Below are positions 1 to 5,956 of a stretch of DNA of 5,956 nt, in pieces. The position numbers and the translations under genes are program-made. A model generated the notes under the pieces. The model saw only the letters and a program-made list of their open reading frames with translations. It made no database searches and was not told the origin of the DNA. Location: positions 1 to 5,956 of the forward strand of contig JAQCIA010000144.1 in assembly GCA_027620105.1 (NCBI GenBank), read 5' to 3'. Source of the DNA: Verrucomicrobiota bacterium (lineage in GTDB: Bacteria > Verrucomicrobiota > Kiritimatiellia > UBA8416 > JAIOPI01). How positions within the stretch are numbered: the stretch's first letter is position 1; each line of letters starts with the position of its first letter.

Positions 1-2406
1 GAAATTGACAGCATCCTCATTGACGAAGCGCGCACCCCTCTGATCATTTCCGGACCGGCGCCCGTCTCCACGCATCAGTTCGTGGACTTGCGTCCGCGGG
101 TTGATGCCTTGGTGCGCAAGCAGCGCGCGCTGTGCAATCAGTTCATGGTCGAGGCCAAGACGGCTATCGAGAAGGATGACAAGTATCTGGCCCAGAAGCG
201 CCTCTATCAGGTTTTCCACGGCATGCCGAAACATACGCAATTGATGCACTTGCTGGAGGAAGCTCCGACGCGGCGTCTGCACGAGCAGATTGAGAATGCG
301 ATGCTGACGCAGCTGCGCAAGGAAGAGGGGCGCGGCTGGCGCGAAGAAATGTATTTTTCGATCGACGAGCGGGGGCATGAGGCCTCGCTGACTGAGAAGG
401 GCTGTGAGGCGTTGAATCCGGCGGATCCGGACGCGTTCGTGCTGCCGGATCTGGTGTCGCTTACAGCGGATGTGGACAACGAGCCCGGGCTGAGCGATGT
501 CGACAAGCAGAAGCGCCGCCAGGACATTCAGACAGCCTTCGCCGAGAAGAGCGAACGCATTCACAACGTCGACCAGCTGATTCGCGCCTACTGTCTCTAC
601 GAGCGCGATGTTCATTATGTGGTGCAGGACAACCAGGTTCTCATCGTGGATGAGTTCACCGGGCGCGTGCTGCCGGGCCGGCGCTGGAGCGACGGGCTGC
701 ACCAGGCAGTTGAAGCCAAGGAAGGTGTGAAGATTGAGCGCGAGACCCAGACCCTCGCCACGATCACCATTCAGAATTACTTCCGCATGTACGCGAAGCT
801 CGCGGGCATGACCGGCACGGCCGAGACCGAAGCCAACGAGTTCCACTCCATCTATAAGCTCGACGTCGTCGTGATCCCGACGAACCGTCCGGTCCGGCGC
901 ATGGATGGCAATGACGTGATCTACAAGACGCAGCGCGAGAAGTACAAGGCGCTGATTGACGAGATCAGTGACTGCCACAAGCGTGGCCAGCCCGTGCTGG
1001 TGGGCACGGTGAGCGTGGACACTTCGGAACTGATCAGCCGCATGCTCAAGCGCGCCGGCATTCCGCACAACGTGCTGAACGCCAAGCAGCACGAACGCGA
1101 AGCCGAAATTGTGTCGCGCGCGGGGCAGGCCGGTGCGGTGACGATTGCCACGAACATGGCGGGACGCGGGACCGACATCAAACTCGGGGAAGGTGTTGTG
1201 AGCGTTGAGCGTTCCGTGATCACATCCGCGCTGGGGTTGGACGAGCGTGTGGATGGCGCCACCCTGCGGGAAAAACTGCTCGCGGCGCCGTGCGGCCTGC
1301 ATGTGATGGGTTCGGAACGGCACGAGTCGCGGCGTATTGACCGACAGCTGCGGGGACGGTGCGCACGCCAGGGCGACCCCGGTTCGTCACGTTTTTTCAT
1401 TTCGCTTGAGGACGACTTGATGCGCCTGTTCGGTTCTGACCGCATCGCGGGCATCATGAGCCGCCTCGGTCTCGAGGAAGGGCAGCAGCTCGAGCACAGC
1501 TGGCTCAACCGGTCCATTGAGACGGCCCAGCGCCGGGTTGAGCAGCAGAATTTTTCGATTCGTAAGCGCACGCTTGAATACGACGATGTGATGAATCGCC
1601 AGCGGGAAGTGATCTACGGCTTTCGCGGCGATATTGTCCGCAGTGAAGGGGTGCGCGAGCATCTCTATGACATGATCCATGAGATCATCGCGGATCGCGC
1701 GGAACAGTGGCTGGGCAATGTCGAGGACGAGGCGGGCCTCAAGGCCTTCGTGGAGTGGGTGCGCGTGACCTTTCCCATTCCCATTCAGGAGGAAGAAATC
1801 GCCACGCTACGGGAATCGAAGGAAGGGGAAGCGGGCGGGGTTGCGGAAGTCGTCTTTGCGCGCGTGGAAAAAGCCTACGAACTCAAGGCCACACTCGAGG
1901 ATCCCGCGATGCTGGCGACGATGGAACGCCACGTGATGCTGCATGCCATCGATACGCACTGGCAGGAATATTTGCGGGCGATGGATGCGTTGCGTCAGGG
2001 CGTGGGTTTACGCGCCTATGGACAGCGCGATCCGCTGGTGGAGTATAAGCGCGAAGCCTACGAAATGTTTGAAGTGCTGATGGGGGAAATCAAGCAGGAG
2101 ACTGCCTCGGCCATCTTCCGTTCGTCGACCTCCCTGAAATCGTTGCAGGCATTCATGACATCGCTTTCGCGCACCGTGGCCGTGCATCAGGACGTGGCCT
2201 TGCTGGGGGGCGGGGCGGCGCAGAGACCCGCACCCGGTGCGCCGGCCAGGCCGAATCTGGACGTGGCGGCGATGCTGGATGAACAGGCGCAGGCGCGTCC
2301 CGTCGTGGATCCGATCAAGCGCGACGAACCCAAAGTCGGTCGCAACGATCCCTGTCCTTGCGGCAGTGGCAAGAAGTACAAGAAGTGTCACGGAGCGGCG
2401 GAGTGA
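1..2406 (+). CDS. secA: Protein translocase subunit SecA, 5'-truncated by the window edge
   Basis: SecA is the ATPase motor that pushes preproteins through the SecYEG channel at the inner membrane. The frame is open from base 1, so the gene starts upstream; 801 residues are visible, beginning near residue 210 of the E. coli protein. Counting from the first codon: the end of motif II (I-D-E-A-R, 7-11); a large preprotein cross-linking region (about 20-205); V-D-E-F-T-G-R (216-222) and W-S-D-G-L-H-Q just after it; T-G-T-A (271-274); NBD2 with M-A-G-R-G-T-D-I (386-393) and motif VI R-C-A-R-Q-G-D-P-G (453-461); the helical scaffold and two-helix finger with its tip Tyr (673, L-R-A-Y-G-Q); an Ala/Pro-rich linker; and a C-terminal zinc motif with Cys785, Cys787, Cys796 and His797, which in the family binds SecB or ribosomes. 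The stretch between motif II and V-D-E-F is roughly 90 residues longer than in E. coli, as in Bacteroidetes and PVC SecA. All visible motifs look intact. Identity is near certain. Confidence 0.98.
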   Translation, partial: EIDSILIDEARTPLIISGPAPVSTHQFVDLRPRVDALVRKQRALCNQFMVEAKTAIEKDDKYLAQKRLYQVFHGMPKHTQLMHLLEEAPTRRLHEQIENAMLTQLRKEEGRGWREEMYFSIDERGHEASLTEKGCEALNPADPDAFVLPDLVSLTADVDNEPGLSDVDKQKRRQDIQTAFAEKSERIHNVDQLIRAYCLYERDVHYVVQDNQVLIVDEFTGRVLPGRRWSDGLHQAVEAKEGVKIERETQTLATITIQNYFRMYAKLAGMTGTAETEANEFHSIYKLDVVVIPTNRPVRRMDGNDVIYKTQREKYKALIDEISDCHKRGQPVLVGTVSVDTSELISRMLKRAGIPHNVLNAKQHEREAEIVSRAGQAGAVTIATNMAGRGTDIKLGEGVVSVERSVITSALGLDERVDGATLREKLLAAPCGLHVMGSERHESRRIDRQLRGRCARQGDPGSSRFFISLEDDLMRLFGSDRIAGIMSRLGLEEGQQLEHSWLNRSIETAQRRVEQQNFSIRKRTLEYDDVMNRQREVIYGFRGDIVRSEGVREHLYDMIHEIIADRAEQWLGNVEDEAGLKAFVEWVRVTFPIPIQEEEIATLRESKEGEAGGVAEVVFARVEKAYELKATLEDPAMLATMERHVMLHAIDTHWQEYLRAMDALRQGVGLRAYGQRDPLVEYKREAYEMFEVLMGEIKQETASAIFRSSTSLKSLQAFMTSLSRTVAVHQDVALLGGGAAQRPAPGAPARPNLDVAAMLDEQAQARPVVDPIKRDEPKVGRNDPCPCGSGKKYKKCHGAAE

Positions 2407-2409
2407 GCA

Positions 2410-2429
2410 TTGCTGCCACGGGGCGGCAA
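2410..2429 (+). other. Intercistronic hairpin just after the secA stop codon
   Basis: Bases 2410-2417 can pair with 2422-2429. This gives an eight-base-pair stem with one G-U wobble (2414 with 2425) and a four-base loop (2418-2421), beginning four bases after the secA stop. No T-tract follows, so it does not look like an intrinsic terminator. It could protect the secA 3' end, be an RNA processing site, or be chance in GC-rich sequence. The pairing is visible; any function is inference. Confidence 0.35.
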
Positions 2430-2473
2430 GCGGCACGCGGTGACGGCGAATTCCGGGTGACGGGGCAAGCGTG

Positions 2474-4128
2474 ATGGCCACAGGGGTCCAAGGCACGGTC
2501 TGGCGGGGCGTGGCTGCAGTTGCCTCCGGGTTGTTACTGGCTGCAGCATTTCCACCGATTGGCGCTGCACAACTGGCCTGGGTGGCCCTGATCCCTCTGA
2601 TTGCCGTTGCGCGCTATTCACGGCCCGGTGTCGCGTTTCGCTGGGGCTTCCTGGCAGGTTTCATTTTCTGGGTACTGGCGCTGGCCTGGCTGCGTCGCCT
2701 GGTGCGCTTTGAAACGCCCTGGCTGGCGGTGGCGGGTGCGTGGGGCGGACTGGCGGCCTATTGCGCGCTCTATACGGGGGCATTTGCCGCGACCACCGCC
2801 CGACTCTGGTCGTCATCGGACAAACAGACCGGGACGCTTGCGGGGGGCACACGTTGGCCGGGGTTGTGCAACGTGGGGCGACTGCTGGCCATGGGCCTGC
2901 TTTGTATTTGCGATACACCATATGCACCGGCTTCGCATGGAACGCGCTCGGTGTGAGTCAGTATCGCAACGTTCCGCTGATTCAAATCGCGGAGTGGACC
3001 GGGGTGTATGGCGTGTCGATGCTGTTGGTGATGGTGAATGGGGCGTTGGGATTGACGGCGCTCGAGATGGTGGTCCCGCTGTGGCGCGGCGAGCGGGGCT
3101 CGAATCGGGTGCATGTGGAGTTGCTGTTCTCCATGGCGCTGCTCGTTGCGGTCCTCGGCTACGGCATGCGTCGCACCGCCGCGCTGACCCATGGGGCAGA
3201 CATGCCGGTGGCAAAAGTCATTCGCTGCGCGGCGGTGCAAGCCAACGTGCCCCAGGACGAAAAGTGGTCAGATGAACTGGCGGCCGACGTTCGCGAGCGC
3301 TTTCTGTCGCTGTCCGAACGGGCTGGAGCCACCCGACCCGATCTGATCATCTGGCCGGAAACCTCCGTGCCCATCGTGCTGAACACGGACCCGCGGGTGC
3401 CAACCTTTCTTAATGCGCTTGCAGAGGAGGCGGGCCCCTTGCTCGTTGGGGCCATCGAGGGGCAGGGGGACGGCGCGAATCCCGATTACTTCAACAGTGC
3501 CCTGTATTATACCGAGACTGGCGCGCTGGGCGGCGTGTACCGCAAGCAGCACCTTGTGCCCTTCGGAGAATATGTGCCGCTGGCCGACCGGATACCGCTG
3601 CTCGCACGTTACGCCCCCCTTGGCTACAGCTGCCGCGCCGGATCAACTGGAACCGTATTCCGGCTCTCATCGAGTGACGTGCCATTCGCCACACTCATCT
3701 GTTTTGAAGATGCAATGGCAGGGCTGGCGCGCCAAGCGGTGCGCAATGGCGCGCGGTTTCTGATCAATCAGACGAATGACGGATGGTTTGAAGAGACATC
3801 GGAAGCGGTGCAGCACATGAGCCAGTGCGTTTTTCGCAGCGTCGAAAACCGCGTGCCGACGCTGCGCTGCGCGAACCTGGGTGTCAGCTGCATCATCGAT
3901 ACGCTTGGCAGGCTGGATGCGTCGACCGCGCAGGCAGTCGCGGAACGCAATAAGGATAAGACCGTCATGCGCATCGACAGCGTCAGCGTGCCGATGGGCG
4001 GCTTTGAACCGACCTTCTATACGCGCTGGGGCGATCTGCCATTTGCGCTTCCCTGTGCCCTCGTGGCGGCCGTGGTGCTGGTGCATGTCGGCTGGCTGGG
4101 GCGGCGTCGGCGGCGGCATATTTCCTGA
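2474..4128 (+). pseudogene. lnt: Apolipoprotein N-acyltransferase (Lnt), split by a net -1 frameshift
   Basis: Lnt transfers an acyl chain from a phospholipid to the N-terminal cysteine of apolipoproteins in the inner membrane, the last step of lipoprotein maturation. The N-terminal half runs from ATG 2474 (or GTG 2471; an in-frame stop at 2441 rules out an earlier start) to a stop at 2954-2956. It holds hydrophobic segments such as G-F-L-A-G-F-I-F-W-V-L-A-L-A-W-L. The C-terminal half lies in the frame one base back, from about 2925 (T-G-F-A-W-N-A-L-G-V-S-Q) to 4128. It has the nitrilase-fold domain with the full catalytic set: Glu in I-I-W-P-E-T (codon 3358), Lys in Y-R-K-Q-H (3544), Glu in P-F-G-E-Y-V-P (3568), Cys in L-I-C-F-E (3700) and the following Glu (3706). 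It ends with a membrane helix and an Arg-rich tail. Joined, it would be about 552 residues, slightly longer than E. coli Lnt (512). The intact catalytic half suggests a sequencing error or a recent mutation; a genuine loss of function is possible but unlikely for a normally essential step. Confidence 0.9.
2810..2928 (+). other. Zone containing the lnt frameshift
   Basis: The last clear Lnt-like residues in the upstream frame are A-R-L-W (ending 2809), and the first in the downstream frame are G-F-A-W-N (from 2929). The 119 bases between are two more than a multiple of three, so one base is missing or two are extra. None of the three frames gives a convincing Lnt sequence across the whole zone, so the exact site is uncertain and more than one indel is possible. 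Candidate spots are a run of six G (2842-2847) and the stretch around 2901-2907. One extra G after 2904 would give L-L-W-Y-L-R-Y-T-I-C-T-G-F-A-W-N in a single frame, roughly like the family's L-W-x-x-x-E-x-L-R-G-x-L-F-T-G-F-P-W but shorter. Confidence 0.75.
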
Positions 4129-4153
4129 GTTACGCACCGGCGGCGGCCGATCT

Positions 4154-4198
4154 GCGGTGGAGCAGAGGACGAATGCGTTCGCGGATGCCTACCACCGC
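4154..4198 (+). repeat. Inverted repeat in the lnt-prfB gap
   Basis: The 137-nt gap between lnt and prfB contains a perfect seven-base inverted repeat, GCGGTGG (4154-4160) and CCACCGC (4192-4198). The loop holds a smaller CGAA/TTCG hairpin (4170-4181). A second CGGTGG at 4244-4249, just before the prfB ribosome binding site, could compete for the same CCACCG. No T-tract follows, so it is not a clear terminator, and I found no convincing promoter in the gap. Short matches of this kind are common in GC-rich DNA, so function is speculative. Confidence 0.25.
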
Positions 4199-4254
4199 GT
4201 GACAGGCTCATCAAAGCGTGATAGGAATACGCGAGTTTGTGGACGGTGGCATGC

Positions 4255-4260
4255 GAGGGG
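4255..4260 (+). promoter_or_regulatory. Ribosome binding site of prfB
   Basis: GAGGGG lies five bases upstream of ATG 4266 and resembles a Shine-Dalgarno sequence. It supports ATG 4266 as the start over the in-frame GTG 4218 and ATG 4251. The resulting N-terminus also has the family's usual length before the G-Y-L-D segment. Confidence 0.6.
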
Positions 4261-4265
4261 TTTTC

Positions 4266-5387
4266 ATGGCTGACGATGTGGAAATGCGCGGGGAGAAACT
4301 GCAGGCGCGCCTCGTGGAGATGCGTGGCTATCTGGATGTCACGGGCCGTCGGCAACGCCTCGCCGAGCTTGAATCACAGGCCGCACAGCCGGGTTTCTGG
4401 AATGATCAGAATGCCGCCCGGGCGACCATCGCCATCACCAATGCCCAGCGTGCCGTGCTCAAGCCTTTCGGGGAGATTGAATCGGCCGTTGAGGAATCCG
4501 GCCTGCTTATCGAAATGATGAACGCGGAAAAGGTTGCGGCGCAACGGGATGAGATCGAGAAAGAACTCGAAGCGTTGTTGACGCGCACGGAGGAGGCTTT
4601 TGGGCATCTGGAAGTGCAGTCCCTCCTCAACGGGCGCATGGACAGCAGTAACGCTTACCTGACGGTGCATGCAGGGGCCGGCGGGACGGAATCATGCGAC
4701 TGGGCCGAGATGCTGATGCGCATGTATCGTCGGTTTTGTGAGCGGCATGGCTTTGAGCTTGAGATGATCGACTACCAGGCGGGCGAGGAAGCTGGCATCC
4801 GCAGTGCCACGCTTGGCGTTTCCGGTCCCTATGCGTATGGCTTCATGAAGGCCGAGCGCGGGGTGCATCGCCTTGTGCGGATTAGCCCCTTCGATTCCAA
4901 CAAACGCCGCCACACCTCGTTCGTGTCGCTGGATGTGGTGGCGGAAGTGGATGAGGACATTGAGGTCGAGATCCGGGACGAGGATGTGCGCATCGACACC
5001 TACCGTTCCGGCGGGGCGGGCGGTCAGCACGTCAACAAGACCGACTCGGCCGTGCGCCTCACGCACTTGCCGACCGGCATCGTGGTGGCCTGCCAGGCCG
5101 AGCGGTCCCAGCACAAGAACAAGGCCAAAGCGCAGAAGATTTTGAAGGCCAAGCTCTACGAGTGGCATTTGGATCGGCAGCGAAAGGACCTGGAAAAGTT
5201 TTATGGCGACAAGGGCGACATGGCCTGGGGCAGTCAGATCCGCTCGTATGTGTTGCAGCCTTATACGCTCGTGAAAGATCACCGCACGGACACTGAGACC
5301 TCGAACGTGCAGGCGGTGCTCGATGGGGATTTGCGGCTGTTCATTGATGCGTATCTGAAGCATCAGGTCAGCGCCGGGGTAAAGTGA
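4266..5387 (+). CDS. prfB: Peptide chain release factor 2 (RF2)
   Basis: RF2 recognises UGA and UAA stop codons in the ribosomal A site and triggers hydrolysis of peptidyl-tRNA. From ATG 4266 the product is 373 residues, close to the 365 of E. coli RF2. The N-terminal helical domain includes M-R-G-Y-L-D (near 19-24) and P-G-F-W-N-D. The stop-codon-reading tripeptide is S-P-F at 207-209 (RF1 would have P-x-T), followed by D-S-N-K-R-R-H-T-S-F. The catalytic G-G-Q is at 252-254 within S-G-G-A-G-G-Q-H-V-N-K-T. The C-terminal part has S-Q-H-K-N-K and W-G-S-Q-I-R-S-Y-V-L. The residue equivalent to E. coli position 246, which is Thr in K-12, is Ser248 here. Many bacteria carry an in-frame UGA and a +1 frameshift site around codon 25 for autoregulation. 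Here the same place reads G-Y-L-D in one continuous frame with CTG GAT, so that control is absent. The gene follows lnt after 137 nt and is almost fused to the yicC-family gene. Confidence 0.97.
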   Translation: MADDVEMRGEKLQARLVEMRGYLDVTGRRQRLAELESQAAQPGFWNDQNAARATIAITNAQRAVLKPFGEIESAVEESGLLIEMMNAEKVAAQRDEIEKELEALLTRTEEAFGHLEVQSLLNGRMDSSNAYLTVHAGAGGTESCDWAEMLMRMYRRFCERHGFELEMIDYQAGEEAGIRSATLGVSGPYAYGFMKAERGVHRLVRISPFDSNKRRHTSFVSLDVVAEVDEDIEVEIRDEDVRIDTYRSGGAGGQHVNKTDSAVRLTHLPTGIVVACQAERSQHKNKAKAQKILKAKLYEWHLDRQRKDLEKFYGDKGDMAWGSQIRSYVLQPYTLVKDHRTDTETSNVQAVLDGDLRLFIDAYLKHQVSAGVK

Positions 5388-5388
5388 T

Positions 5389-5956
5389 ATGTCCGTGGCG
5401 AGCATGACTGGATTTGGCCGCGGCAGCGCCGTGCGGAGCGGCCTGCGCGTGGATGTCGAACTGTCATCGCTGAACCGCAAGCAGTTTGACACGCGCTTCA
5501 ATCTGCCGCGCACGCTGGCAGTGCTGGAAGCGCGGATACAATTGCTTGTGGGCGAGCAGGTTTCGCGCGGGCAGGTATCCGTGAACGTACGTGTCACGGA
5601 CAGCCGGGCGGGAAGCGAGGTGGCGCCGCAGATCAATCAGGCTGTGGCCGCCGCCGGCGTGCGTGCGCTTCGCAAGGCGGCGGCGGGGTTAAAACTGCCG
5701 GACACGCTGGGGGCCGAGATCCTTCTGCAATTGCCCGGGGTGCTGGCCATTCGGGATGAGACGCAAGACGCGGAAGCGATCTGGCCATTGCTGCGCAAAG
5801 CTGTGAGGACCGCACTCACCGCGCTGATCGCCATGCGCCGGGCCGAGGGTGCGGCGCTGGCGCGCGATATCCGGGCGCGCTTGCGTGGCCTGGAAAAACT
5901 GCGGCGTCAGATCATCCGGCGCGCGCCCGAGTTGCAACGCGCGCGCGAGCGTGAAT
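5389..5956 (+). CDS. yicC: YicC-family endoribonuclease, 3'-truncated by the window edge
   Basis: The frame is open from ATG 5389 to the window end, giving 189 complete codons with no stop. The N-terminus M-S-V-A-S-M-T-G-F-G-R-G matches the YicC/YloC start (E. coli M-I-R-S-M-T-A), which supports this ATG over ATG 5404. Further family features are V-E-L-S-S-L-N-R-K-Q-F (24-34), F-N-L-P-R-T-L-A-V-L-E (38-48), V-S-R-G-Q-V-S-V-N-V-R-V (58-69), L-Q-L-P-G-V-L (113-119), and A-L-I-A-M-R-R-A-E-G-A-A-L beginning near 145. This is the YicC-like N-terminal region and the beginning of the helical C-terminal part; the rest (DUF1732, roughly 100 residues) lies outside. Family members are endoribonucleases implicated in mRNA and small-RNA decay. 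The start is one base after the prfB stop, with only a weak GGGG (5376-5379) as ribosome binding site, so translational coupling to prfB is likely. The symbol follows the E. coli family name; the specific substrate is unknown. Confidence 0.9.
   Translation, partial: MSVASMTGFGRGSAVRSGLRVDVELSSLNRKQFDTRFNLPRTLAVLEARIQLLVGEQVSRGQVSVNVRVTDSRAGSEVAPQINQAVAAAGVRALRKAAAGLKLPDTLGAEILLQLPGVLAIRDETQDAEAIWPLLRKAVRTALTALIAMRRAEGAALARDIRARLRGLEKLRRQIIRRAPELQRARERE

Noticed and set aside
921..1571. 216-codon open frame on the minus strand inside secA
   Set aside because: Antisense to conserved SecA NBD2, with a Ser/Arg-rich low-complexity product typical of shadow frames.
2206..2220. G-rich run near the end of secA
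   Set aside because: It codes for the Gly/Ala-rich SecA linker in frame and needs no other explanation.
2740..2925. ATG 2740 as an independent start for a separate downstream gene
   Set aside because: Its first ~60 residues do not look like Lnt and overlap the clear membrane-segment coding of the upstream frame. Family similarity starts only near 2925, so this is the second half of one broken gene.
2601..3275. 224-codon plus-strand open frame overlapping lnt
   Set aside because: It is in the third frame, and its Arg/Trp-rich product resembles no family; both lnt halves are clearly coded in the other two frames.
4218..4265. GTG 4218 or ATG 4251 as the prfB start
   Set aside because: The extension is not like the RF2 N-terminus, I saw no ribosome binding site before GTG 4218, and GAGGGG sits at the right distance before ATG 4266.
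4129..4265. Intrinsic terminator or sigma-70 promoter between lnt and prfB
   Set aside because: No stem followed by a T-tract and no paired -35/-10 match good enough to support; only weak inverted repeats are present.
4692..5636. 314-codon open frame on the minus strand opposite prfB and the yicC start
   Set aside because: It lies antisense to conserved RF2 motifs, shows no recognisable domain, and long antisense frames are expected in GC-rich coding DNA.

Overview
The window holds four housekeeping genes, all on the + strand and tightly packed: the 3' part of secA, a frameshifted lnt, prfB, and the 5' part of a yicC-family gene. Base composition is GC-rich throughout. I see no mobile elements, tRNA or rRNA genes, CRISPR arrays or phage genes, and I do not see a new biological system here. 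The most notable anomaly is the broken reading frame of lnt.

The sequence suggests a Gram-negative-type bacterium, most likely of the PVC superphylum (Verrucomicrobiota, Kiritimatiellota or Lentisphaerota). Lnt implies lipoprotein maturation for an outer membrane. SecA has a strongly enlarged preprotein cross-linking region and a Cys-Ala version of helicase motif VI (R-C-A-R-Q-G-D-P-G), which I recall from chlamydial and related SecA proteins. The YicC N-terminus has an S-L-N-R-K-Q segment where Proteobacteria have S-V-N-x-R-Y. The placement rests on remembered family features, not on a search.

Layout: 1-2406 is SecA without its N-terminal ~210 residues. 2407-2473 is a 67-nt gap with a hairpin just after the secA stop. 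2474-4128 is lnt, split between two frames: the membrane half in one, the nitrilase-like catalytic half in the frame one base back. 4129-4265 is a 137-nt gap with weak inverted repeats and a good ribosome binding site at its end. 4266-5387 is prfB (peptide chain release factor 2), which lacks the usual programmed +1 frameshift site. 5389-5956 is the yicC-family gene, starting one base after the prfB stop and running off the window.

SecA drives proteins, including prolipoproteins, through SecYEG, and Lnt performs the last step of lipoprotein maturation, so the first two genes act in sequence in envelope biogenesis. RF2 and YicC act in translation termination and RNA turnover. The shared strand and small gaps suggest co-transcription, at least of prfB with yicC. 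I saw no convincing intrinsic terminator or sigma-70 promoter in the window.
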